Shown: positions 1-6,153 of the stretch, piece by piece
Layout of the letters: each line of letters begins with the position of its first letter
Numbering within the stretch: the stretch's first letter is position 1
Assembly: GCA_017416885.1 (NCBI GenBank)
Contig: JAFQAM010000361.1
Coordinates: 1-14,464, forward strand
Source of the DNA: Clostridia bacterium
GTDB taxonomy: Bacteria; Bacillota; Clostridia; Oscillospirales; CAG-272
Length of the DNA stretch: 14,464 bases
Direction of reading: 5' to 3'
Made by a program: the position numbers and the translations under genes
The notes under the pieces: model-generated
Database searches by the model: none
Seen by the model: only the letters and a program-made list of their open reading frames with translations
What the model was told of the DNA's origin: nothing

Positions 1-1
1 C

Positions 2-303
2 ATCTACAATAGTAGAAATTAAAAAGGATTGTTAAATCTATTTCGGTACATACTTAATGGTTGATATCTACAATAGTAGAAATTAAAAAGGATTGTTAAA
101 TTTGATGGTTAGCTCGGATGCAGCTCTGTTCATCTACAATAGTAGAAATTAAAAAGGATTGTTAAATTTCCCTCGGGGATTACTACTGTTTCATTAGCTC
201 TGTTCATCTACAATAGTAGAAATTAAAAAGGATTGTTAAATCCTTTCTCAGAGGATGGCGCCACACAATCTACAATAGTAGAAATTAAAAAGGATTGTTA
301 AAT
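2..303 (-). CRISPR. Type V-A CRISPR array (5 repeats, 4 complete spacers, runs off the left edge)
   Basis: Five identical 36-bp repeats lie at 2-37, 66-101, 132-167, 206-241 and 268-303. On the minus strand each begins ATTTAACAATCC and ends AATTTCTACTATTGTAGAT, the classic Cas12a crRNA hairpin (TCTAC/GTAGA stem, 3' handle). Spacers are 28 (38-65), 30 (102-131), 38 (168-205) and 26 bp (242-267). Base 1 belongs to a further spacer, so the array continues outside the window. The leader is on the right, so the repeat at 268-303 is leader-proximal and spacer 242-267 is the newest. The array sits directly after cas2 in the same orientation, the usual V-A layout. The 38-bp spacer is abnormally long and shares its first 10 nt with its older neighbour. 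Confidence 0.98.
122..205 (-). repeat. 46-bp direct duplication: repeat plus 10 nt of spacer
   Basis: AGCTCTGTTC occurs at 122-131 and at 196-205, each time directly before a repeat copy on the plus strand (132-167 and 206-241). Read as crRNA, spacers 2 and 3 both begin GAACAGAGCT and then diverge (G versus A). The duplicated unit is therefore repeat plus the first 10 spacer bases, 46 bp rather than 36. Removing these 10 bases from the 38-bp spacer leaves a normal 28-bp spacer. Confidence 0.9.
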
Positions 304-310
304 CCTTGTA

Positions 311-325
311 TAGTCAAATTGACTA
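311..325. promoter_or_regulatory. Palindrome at the leader-repeat junction
   Basis: TAGTCAA-A-TTGACTA is a perfect 7-bp inverted repeat around one base. It ends 7 bp from the first repeat, where leader elements that guide Cas1-Cas2 integration usually lie. It could bind a dimeric protein or form a hairpin in the pre-crRNA. The function is inferred from position only. Confidence 0.5.
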
Positions 326-377
326 AATTTATATTCGTTTTCAATAAAATAATCTTGTTTTTTTGTGCAACTTTCAT

Positions 378-392
378 ATTTAACAACCCTTT
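378..392 (-). other. Anti-repeat at the 5' end of the leader transcript
   Basis: On the minus strand this reads AAAGGGTTGTTAAAT. It is complementary to the first 15 nt of the crRNA repeat (ATTTAACAATCCTTT), with 14 Watson-Crick pairs and one G-U pair. Pairing can extend by two more G-U pairs. It starts only a few bases after the predicted transcription start of the pre-crRNA. V-A systems need no tracrRNA, so the role is unknown: it could be a regulatory duplex, a binding site for a repeat-binding protein, or a remnant of an inverted repeat copy. Confidence 0.6.
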
Positions 393-401
393 CCGTTAAC
401 C

Positions 402-431
402 ATTATAGCATACAAGGACTGAGGTTTGCAA
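402..431 (-). promoter_or_regulatory. Promoter of the CRISPR array
   Basis: On the minus strand, -35 TTGCAA (431-426) is followed after 18 bp by -10 TATAAT (407-402). The TG of an extended -10 (TGCTATAAT) is present. The -35 box begins 3 bases after the cas2 stop codon, so the array can be transcribed independently of the cas operon. The start point is expected near 395, giving a leader RNA of about 90 nt before the first repeat. Confidence 0.7.
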
Positions 432-434
432 TAT

Positions 435-707
435 TTATATTACAATTATGTCCTTTTCTTCATTTTTTGCATATCCATAGCGTTTAATTTCTGTTCTTGA
501 ATCCATAATAAATATATAAACACTATCTTGTTGATTGAATTTTTTTGAAAATTTATTCTCTATATCTTGGGCTATATTAGTTAAAATTCTATCGCTGTTT
601 TGTATTTGAAATACGGAATACTGCATTCGGTTCCCATATTTTCCTAAATATTTTGAAAATTTCGTTCTCAATTTATCATCAGATATATCGTAGCTTATAA
701 CTATCAT
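435..707 (-). CDS. cas2: CRISPR-associated endoribonuclease Cas2
   Basis: Cas2 is the structural dimer at the centre of the Cas1-Cas2 spacer integrase. The 90-residue product has the family's usual size. It opens with a beta strand ending in the conserved aspartate (MIVISYDIS, D7), contains the RMQYSVFQI strand around residues 27-35 that matches the Cas2 consensus RVQYSVFE, and ends in a hydrophobic strand (DIIVI). The start ATG overlaps the cas1 stop as ATGA, so translation is coupled to cas1, and I see no strong ribosome binding site of its own. It is the last cas gene before the leader. The array promoter begins 3 bases after its stop codon. Confidence 0.95.
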   Translation of the reverse strand: MIVISYDISDDKLRTKFSKYLGKYGNRMQYSVFQIQNSDRILTNIAQDIENKFSKKFNQQDSVYIFIMDSRTEIKRYGYAKNEEKDIIVI

Positions 708-1666
708 TCATAATTCCAAACAGGAAAATTTTCCTTTGTTATTCCTTTCATTATTGCTCTATAAAAATCTCTAACATATGTATATATTTCTATTTTATGT
801 TCGTTTATCTCTTTCAAAAATATGGATGCGTATTGAGATGATTTACAATATTTCAAGCACCATTTTTTGTTATATATTTCAAAGTCCTCTTCCTTAAATT
901 GATATAAATTAATAGACTGTTTTATTTGATTGTCTATTAAGCAACGAAAAGGCTCAACCAAATCGCATATTAAGGACTTTCTCATATAAAACTGACGGTG
1001 CAGCACGCCTACATACTTATCAAATCCAAATAAGCCGACAATAGCATCTATATAAGAAAACAGTATAGTATATCCAATATCCATAAGAGTGTTAACCATA
1101 TCTATTTTTGTTCGTGGCTTTCGCGAATTCCATTGTATATTATCAAAATGCGCTACAAAATATAATCTTGATGCGCTTCCTTCCACGCCCATTATGGATT
1201 GTATTCCGTCCGCATTATTCACCGACCGAAAATAGGATTCTAATTTTTGTATTGTTTCTTTTGTAAATTCAGATTTTTTTCTATTCTTTTTCAGCGTAGA
1301 TATTTGATTTCTTATTTTGTTTTCAACAATAAACTTTCCTGCCTGTAATTCATTATATGAATACTGCTTTTTTCTCAATAAAACATTTCCTTCCGCGCTA
1401 TTACATATTGTACCAATCATCCTAAAGGTGGTGCTCAGCAAAACTATGGAAAATCCAAATTTTTTCGCTCTTTCAATCAATCCGCTTGTTATAGTGATAT
1501 GGCCTACTACAAACACCGCAAAAAGTCTATAACAAGTAGATTGATGAATTGTTTTACCGTATTTATCAGTTATAACAATGTTATCATTTTTGAACGATAA
1601 TTTTTCGCCATCAACAGTTGTCAAAAACACTATTTGCTTGTAAGAAAAATCATTAATCGACATCAT
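704..1666 (-). CDS. cas1: CRISPR-associated endonuclease/integrase Cas1
   Basis: Cas1 is the metal-dependent integrase that inserts new spacers at the leader end of the array, in complex with Cas2 and, in V-A systems, with Cas4 for prespacer trimming. The 320 residues fit the family. The catalytic triad is visible: E162 in GVEGSASR, H223 in VGVLHRQFY, and D235/E238 in the SLICDLVEPFR motif, the most recognisable Cas1 signature. The N-terminal beta domain covers roughly residues 10-90 and the helical catalytic domain the rest. The chosen ATG has GAGG 9 bases upstream; a second ATG follows directly and would remove one residue. The start lies 14 bases inside cas4, and the stop overlaps the cas2 start. 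Confidence 0.97.
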   Translation of the reverse strand: MMSINDFSYKQIVFLTTVDGEKLSFKNDNIVITDKYGKTIHQSTCYRLFAVFVVGHITITSGLIERAKKFGFSIVLLSTTFRMIGTICNSAEGNVLLRKKQYSYNELQAGKFIVENKIRNQISTLKKNRKKSEFTKETIQKLESYFRSVNNADGIQSIMGVEGSASRLYFVAHFDNIQWNSRKPRTKIDMVNTLMDIGYTILFSYIDAIVGLFGFDKYVGVLHRQFYMRKSLICDLVEPFRCLIDNQIKQSINLYQFKEEDFEIYNKKWCLKYCKSSQYASIFLKEINEHKIEIYTYVRDFYRAIMKGITKENFPVWNYE

Positions 1667-2225
1667 TGTCTATTACCTCTCTATCGCAATATGGAGCATA
1701 TATACATTTTTTGCATTTTTCCGCATTGGTTTGATAAAAATTATCCATATCAAAGTCTTTCATTTGCTGAATCACGCTTTCAAATTTCAAAAGCATATTT
1801 TTATTTCGCTCAGGCAAGTCAATATTATAATTTTTATTATCATCTATGCTATGAATTATCAGTCTTTCGACATCATATCCCATTTCAGTCATAGCAAAAT
1901 ATTGTGCATATATCTGATAAATATAGCCGTCATACACGGTTGTGACTTTTTTCTTTCGTTCAACCAAGGTTTTGCTATTTATATCATAGCAATCTATTTT
2001 TCCAATTAAGCCATATTTCTCGCAATACACCTCTTTTGCGTACAAAAAATCTTTTTTGTTGCTTAAGGTATTATTGTCAATTGTTTCGTGAGCTTTTGTG
2101 CCATTGATTTGGCTTTTGCCCTGATATAAATTCTTTTCCACGCCTGAATATAAGCTGTGAAAATAAATAGATACAGGGCAAAAGATGAAATCATTAAGCA
2201 TTGAAATGCTAATTGGATTTTCCAT
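1653..2225 (-). CDS. cas4: CRISPR-associated exonuclease Cas4
   Basis: Cas4 is a RecB-like nuclease with an iron-sulfur cluster. It processes prespacers and selects those with a correct PAM before Cas1-Cas2 integrates them. The 190 residues match stand-alone Cas4. C16 (FIFCPVS) pairs with a C-terminal cysteine set, C171, C174 and C180 (KCKKCIYAPYC), giving the four 4Fe-4S ligands. Nuclease residues are H46, D78 (GKIDCYD) and E89/K91 (VERKK). The start codon overlaps the cas12a stop as TAATG, and the only ribosome-binding-like AGGA is 12 bases away, so translational coupling to cas12a is likely. The 3' end overlaps cas1 by 14 bases. All key residues are present, so it should be active. Confidence 0.95.
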   Translation of the reverse strand: MENPISISMLNDFIFCPVSIYFHSLYSGVEKNLYQGKSQINGTKAHETIDNNTLSNKKDFLYAKEVYCEKYGLIGKIDCYDINSKTLVERKKKVTTVYDGYIYQIYAQYFAMTEMGYDVERLIIHSIDDNKNYNIDLPERNKNMLLKFESVIQQMKDFDMDNFYQTNAEKCKKCIYAPYCDREVIDNDVD

Positions 2226-5200
2226 TATTTTTGATAGTCCTTGCTTTGAGCAAATTTTAAGAAATTATAGAGCTGCTGCCCCTTTTCATCAGCGATAATC
2301 TTGCCGTCCTCAATTTGTGTTTTTACTAATTGTAAGCCTTTGAGGGCAATATGGTATGCTCCGTTAGCATCACCGTCGCAAGGCTCATTTTCTGACGCTT
2401 TGCGTGTGTCATAAAATTTACCGTCTTTTTGAACAGGTGACAAAATAAAGTCATTATCTGCGTTTTCGTATCTTAATTGTAGAGTTACAGATAATAGCCA
2501 TAATAATGTTTTGAAAAAGCTCTTGTCATCTACTTCCATTATTTGTGCTTTTAGATTTGATGTATAATCAATTCCATATTTCTCAAATAGCTGCTTCATT
2601 TCTTCAGTTACATCAACCTCTCTTGTTGTGTCATAGCCATCAATTTTAGTATGAGCTATTCTCTTTTCGCCTATTGTATAAATGCTCCAACTATCTTTAA
2701 AATCTCTTTGATTTAAAGTAAATTTGCTGTATTTAAAATCGAATCTAAAGCAATCTAAAGAATCATAACATATTTCATCAAATTGTCCTATAAACTCTTT
2801 TGACTTGTTTACGCTTTCGTATTTTAACTGTGCTGATGTAAACAGATTTACAAAGCCTGTGTTGAAATCTATTTTTGAAGTGTTTCTTGCAGGAACATAG
2901 AAAATAAAACCGGATTGCTTGCCTAATCTTTCAAAGCTTTCAAATTCCGCACTTAATTGATATGCGCGCCTTGCTCCGCCCTCTTGATTAGAAGGTAGAT
3001 TTTTCAGCATACAATAATTAAGCTTATCAATTAATGCTTTTTCAAAATTTTGATAAACTTGCTTTTCAATGTGGATTCTTCCTTGCTTAAAGCCGCGATT
3101 TAAATCCTCCATAACTATAATTGACGGATGTTTCATCATTAGCTTTACAATTTCATGCACAACTTGAGATAAATAGCCTGATTTTACATCCTTGATTTTT
3201 GTTACCGCTTCCCAATTTCTGCGTTCATCTAATCTTATTTTTTCTAATGAATCTAACTTTTCGTGGTAATCAGTGTTTGAAACAACATTAAAGGACCTTT
3301 GATATACGATATTTCCTTTCAAGTCAATACAGCTTATGTAAATAAGATTTCTTTCGCCTCTATCGATGCCGATAATATGGAAATCATCACTTGCTTCAAT
3401 ATGCCTTAATACGGCTTCGTTGAATTTTTTATATTTTTCATCAACGCTGTTGTTTATTGTGATTGGTACATGGAATAAAATTCTTTCTTGAGCATATCGT
3501 TTATCCTTAACTATATCGTGTGGCGCTTTTCTAAACAATAAATTTGGATACTTTTTCTCCAACTCATCTATTGTTGCCCCATTTTCAACATCACAGATTG
3601 CAAGCTTGTATATTTCTTCATTTACCGCCCTTCCAAGCTTGTCTTTTTTGCGTATTAATATGCTATTTTCCTTATGCACAAAAGGATTTTCAATACTTGA
3701 CGGTCTATAAAAAAGCTCCGCTTGACCGTTTAATTTGAATATAGGTGTTTTTAAATTTTCTTCTGTAAACAATTCCTTCCAATAAATTGTGTGCAGGTTA
3801 GGATTTCCTGTTGACTTTTCAGAAAAGTCTTTGTTGTAAATTTGGAAAAGATATAGTTTACCGTCTTTTACTGCCTTTTTCATTGTCGCATCATCAACAT
3901 ATGAAAAAGAAACTTGATATGCTTGCTTTGATATTTCATTATAAAAATCGGAAATATTTTCATAATCTTTAGTGTCGGAAAATTTAAAACCAAATTTAGA
4001 CCAATCTGGATGTTCATTTATTTTTTCTTTGAAGTAGTCAATCAAATCATGACAGTATTTCAAATCAAAATTCTTTTCACTCTTGATATGTTTTTTGGCA
4101 TTGTAATTGTTTAAAACATAGTCACTTGCGCCAAAAGTGCTTAACCCTTTTTTAGAAAAAAATACTTTAGGCAACATTTTGTTTGGTCCGGGTAAGTATT
4201 TATAGACCATTTTAGCATAACAATTTTCCCTTTTCTCATCACTTTCACTTAACACAGGTTTGTCCTTAGCATTCATTATTCCTAAGTAATACTTTCCACC
4301 TTTTAAGAATAACATGCCTAAACAACTGCTTTCTTTATTTTGATCCCAACCATCTAATAAAGTTGGTGAATCAAAATTGAGTTTATATTTTTCAGTGGAA
4401 TACGGTGCTTTTGTAGCGTAGTTTCTTATCATATTATAGAGAGGAATGTTTTCGCGTAAAACGCTATATATTTTTTCATGCACTCCGTAAAACAGTGGTT
4501 CTTTTTCGTTATCATCATTAGCACAAAAGATTTTTAATAGTTTTTCAAGTTTTTGTACCAAATCCATATAGTTTTTGATTTCAACATATGATGAAATTTT
4601 AGCATTAAATTGTAACAACTCTTCTGCTTTTAAAATTTCACCTTTTAATTCAACTATATTTTTATACACTTTTTCAAGCAAGTCAACTTCACTACATTGT
4701 TGTAATTCTTTTAAAGCGTACTCATCCTTGCTTTTAATCCCGTTGTTTGCAAGTCTATCTTTTAAAGCGCGCCAATCATTGTCAAAAGACACCACGGATA
4801 ACGAAGGAACCATTTTTTTATCAACATATATTTTGTCTAAATCTACATTTTCTTTTGAGAAAACAAGTTGCAAATCATCGACAAAATTGTTTAAAGTGCT
4901 GTTCACCGTCAAACAATACCTTTTCAACGCCTCGTTAAGAGCGTAGTCCGATTCAAACATATCAGATACAAAAGACACGGTTTCTCTATCGCTTAATATT
5001 TGTTTGTATAAAAGTTTGAATACTATTTTTTTATTCAATAGTCCTTGTTGATAACAAATATTACAACTTTCGTTAACACCTTTTTGTTTTGTTATACCGT
5101 CACTTGCCGTTATACCACCTATTATGCTATTGTAAAAATCAATTCCCTTTTGTGATAAAACATTATTAAAAAATTCAAGACTAAATATTTTGTTTAATGG

Positions 5201-5842
5201 ATATACACCCAGCAATCTTTCAGTATCTTTTTCGATTTGAGTTTTGACTTCTTCGCTTAAGTCATTAAAAAGTTTAATGTTTGATACAAACTGTGGAAAA
5301 ATCTCGTTTACTATTCTATATGCAATAGCAGTTGAACCATCTTCCTTATACATATTATCTCGCGCTTGTTGATAATTAGTAAAGTATGTTGCGAATTTAT
5401 TGAAACTATGGAATAGATCAACATTATCTTTCATTTCGGGCACATAATAATCACCCGCTATTGCATTATTGATTAATGTTTTTGGTGCAAGTAATTCCAT
5501 TTTCTTTTTATCTTTTACAAACTTTGATATTTTAGTCCTATATTTCTTTTGAACCGCCTCTAAATCTTTTTTAAGATTTTTATCTTTTTGTGCTGATATC
5601 AACGCTTCATATAGCTCGCTCCAATCATTTGAGTAAGCGCTCATTTGATCATCAATGTATTTTATATGGCACTTGTCAAGTATTGGCTTGATTCTTTCGT
5701 AATTTGTTGCCCTTTCCTTGTCTGTGAGAAGCATACCGTTCTTTCTAATATGGTCAATTGTTTCAAATTGTGGAATTAGTGAAAAACGGAGCGTTTTGGA
5801 TATGCTATAACAATTTGTGAAATTAGAGTAAAAGCCCGACAT
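2225..5842 (-). CDS. cas12a: Cas12a (Cpf1) crRNA-guided DNA endonuclease
   Basis: This is the type V-A effector. It trims its own pre-crRNA and cuts double-stranded DNA next to a T-rich PAM with one RuvC site. At 1205 residues it is at the short end of the 1200-1300 family range. RuvC-I is GIDRGERNL with D827, RuvC-II VMEDLNRG with E912, and RuvC-III GDANGAYHIA with D1158. The Nuc-domain arginine lies in LQLRYEN. Pre-crRNA processing residues align as H723, K732 and K779 (AsCas12a H800, K809, K860). PAM-reading lysines align as K503 (GWDQNKE) and K559 (KMLPK), so a TTTV-like PAM is expected. AGGAG lies 7 bases before the ATG, and a consensus promoter precedes it. It is the first gene of the operon. 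Residue assignments come from alignment by eye to AsCas12a. Confidence 0.99.
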   Translation of the reverse strand: MSGFYSNFTNCYSISKTLRFSLIPQFETIDHIRKNGMLLTDKERATNYERIKPILDKCHIKYIDDQMSAYSNDWSELYEALISAQKDKNLKKDLEAVQKKYRTKISKFVKDKKKMELLAPKTLINNAIAGDYYVPEMKDNVDLFHSFNKFATYFTNYQQARDNMYKEDGSTAIAYRIVNEIFPQFVSNIKLFNDLSEEVKTQIEKDTERLLGVYPLNKIFSLEFFNNVLSQKGIDFYNSIIGGITASDGITKQKGVNESCNICYQQGLLNKKIVFKLLYKQILSDRETVSFVSDMFESDYALNEALKRYCLTVNSTLNNFVDDLQLVFSKENVDLDKIYVDKKMVPSLSVVSFDNDWRALKDRLANNGIKSKDEYALKELQQCSEVDLLEKVYKNIVELKGEILKAEELLQFNAKISSYVEIKNYMDLVQKLEKLLKIFCANDDNEKEPLFYGVHEKIYSVLRENIPLYNMIRNYATKAPYSTEKYKLNFDSPTLLDGWDQNKESSCLGMLFLKGGKYYLGIMNAKDKPVLSESDEKRENCYAKMVYKYLPGPNKMLPKVFFSKKGLSTFGASDYVLNNYNAKKHIKSEKNFDLKYCHDLIDYFKEKINEHPDWSKFGFKFSDTKDYENISDFYNEISKQAYQVSFSYVDDATMKKAVKDGKLYLFQIYNKDFSEKSTGNPNLHTIYWKELFTEENLKTPIFKLNGQAELFYRPSSIENPFVHKENSILIRKKDKLGRAVNEEIYKLAICDVENGATIDELEKKYPNLLFRKAPHDIVKDKRYAQERILFHVPITINNSVDEKYKKFNEAVLRHIEASDDFHIIGIDRGERNLIYISCIDLKGNIVYQRSFNVVSNTDYHEKLDSLEKIRLDERRNWEAVTKIKDVKSGYLSQVVHEIVKLMMKHPSIIVMEDLNRGFKQGRIHIEKQVYQNFEKALIDKLNYCMLKNLPSNQEGGARRAYQLSAEFESFERLGKQSGFIFYVPARNTSKIDFNTGFVNLFTSAQLKYESVNKSKEFIGQFDEICYDSLDCFRFDFKYSKFTLNQRDFKDSWSIYTIGEKRIAHTKIDGYDTTREVDVTEEMKQLFEKYGIDYTSNLKAQIMEVDDKSFFKTLLWLLSVTLQLRYENADNDFILSPVQKDGKFYDTRKASENEPCDGDANGAYHIALKGLQLVKTQIEDGKIIADEKGQQLYNFLKFAQSKDYQK

Positions 5843-5879
5843 ATGAAATCTCCTAACTTATATTTGTTTTATTAATTAT

Positions 5880-5908
5880 ATTATACCACTAATGGAATTT
5901 TTTGTCAA
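5880..5908 (-). promoter_or_regulatory. Consensus sigma-A promoter of the cas operon
   Basis: On the minus strand, TTGACA (5908-5903), a 17-bp spacer and TATAAT (5885-5880) match the vegetative consensus at all twelve positions. Transcription should start near 5873, giving a 5' leader of about 30 bases with AGGAG before the cas12a ATG. Such a strong promoter suggests high basal expression unless repressed; the palindrome at 5911-5926 is the obvious control site. Confidence 0.88.
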
Positions 5909-5910
5909 GT

Positions 5911-5926
5911 TTTTGGTGTACCAAAA
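5911..5926. promoter_or_regulatory. Candidate operator upstream of the cas promoter
   Basis: TTTTGGTGTACCAAAA has perfect 7-bp arms around a 2-bp centre. It ends 2 bases upstream of the -35 box of the cas operon promoter. A site centred near -45 relative to transcription start fits either an activator or a repressor that blocks polymerase. The binding protein is unknown and no candidate regulator is encoded next to it. Confidence 0.5.
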
Positions 5927-5941
5927 GAGAGACTTCAAAAT

Positions 5942-5969
5942 TTGATTTTAAGGAAATTTATGATATAAT
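5942..5969 (+). promoter_or_regulatory. Possible plus-strand promoter, divergent from cas12a
   Basis: TTGATT (5942-5947), a 16-bp spacer and TATAAT (5964-5969) with an extended TGA in front form a reasonable promoter on the plus strand. No gene follows in this orientation. A transcript starting near 5976 would cross the hairpin at 5999-6029 and the hairpin array at 6046-6149, and run antisense to the 3' end of the ATPase gene. It may instead be chance in AT-rich DNA. Confidence 0.35.
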
Positions 5970-5988
5970 TAAAGGTTAGGGATTACAT

Positions 5989-6029
5989 AAAAAATATACC
6001 CTATGCAGCAGAGAGGATGCTACATAGGG
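5989..6029 (-). terminator. Rho-independent terminator of the TraG-like gene
   Basis: The stem CCCTATG/CATAGGG (5999-6005 with 6023-6029) continues after one mismatch with AGCA/TGCT and closes a 7-base loop. On the minus strand the stem is followed, after four bases, by six T (5994-5989). It separates the ATPase transcript from the cas operon promoter. Confidence 0.75.
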
Positions 6030-6045
6030 CGGGGGATAGACAAAT

Positions 6046-6149
6046 CAATGCGGAGCATTGTATGGAATCAGCCGTAGGCTGTATGGAATCCGTACGGAGT
6101 ACGGTATGGAATCAATGCGGAGCATTGTATGGAATCAGCTGCAGGCTGT
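6046..6149. repeat. Tandem array of five small hairpins with covarying stems
   Basis: Four units start with ATGGAATC (6062, 6083, 6106, 6129), and a fifth body lacking that header precedes them at 6046-6061. Each body is a 5-6 bp stem around a triloop: CAATGC-GGA-GCATTG (6046), CAGCC-GTA-GGCTG (in unit 6062), CCGTAC-GGA-GTACGG (6083), CAATGC-GGA-GCATTG (6106) and CAGCT-GCA-GGCTG (6129, one G-T pair). Units are 21 or 23 bp. The stems change sequence yet keep pairing, while the linker is constant. The array begins 4 bases past the ATPase stop codon on the minus strand, upstream of that gene's terminator. A reading frame crosses it on the plus strand, but it has no protein character. Confidence 0.9.
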
Positions 6150-6153
6150 ATGG

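Larger units (their letters stand above)
304..434 (-). promoter_or_regulatory. CRISPR leader
   Basis: This 131-bp AT-rich non-coding stretch lies between the cas2 stop and the leader-proximal repeat. From 5' to 3' on the minus strand it holds an extended -10 promoter (431-402), a 15-nt anti-repeat (392-378), an A-rich stretch, and a 15-bp palindrome (325-311) ending 7 bases from the first repeat. The leader end, ATACAAGG, abuts the repeat. An inverted copy of this junction (410-418 on the plus strand) lies within the promoter. I see no open reading frame here. Confidence 0.85.

Noticed and set aside
242..267. Spacer 4 or another spacer as a Cas-regulating guide against the cas promoter
   Set aside because: By eye, no spacer start matches the 5840-5930 promoter region. 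Spacer 4 shares only 8 nt (CATCCTCT) with the terminator loop region near 6013-6020, which is chance level.
4575..4946. Plus-strand open frame of 123 codons inside cas12a
   Set aside because: It is antisense to a clearly real cas12a and has the low-complexity look of a shadow frame. The same holds for the other plus-strand frames across 1317-13125.
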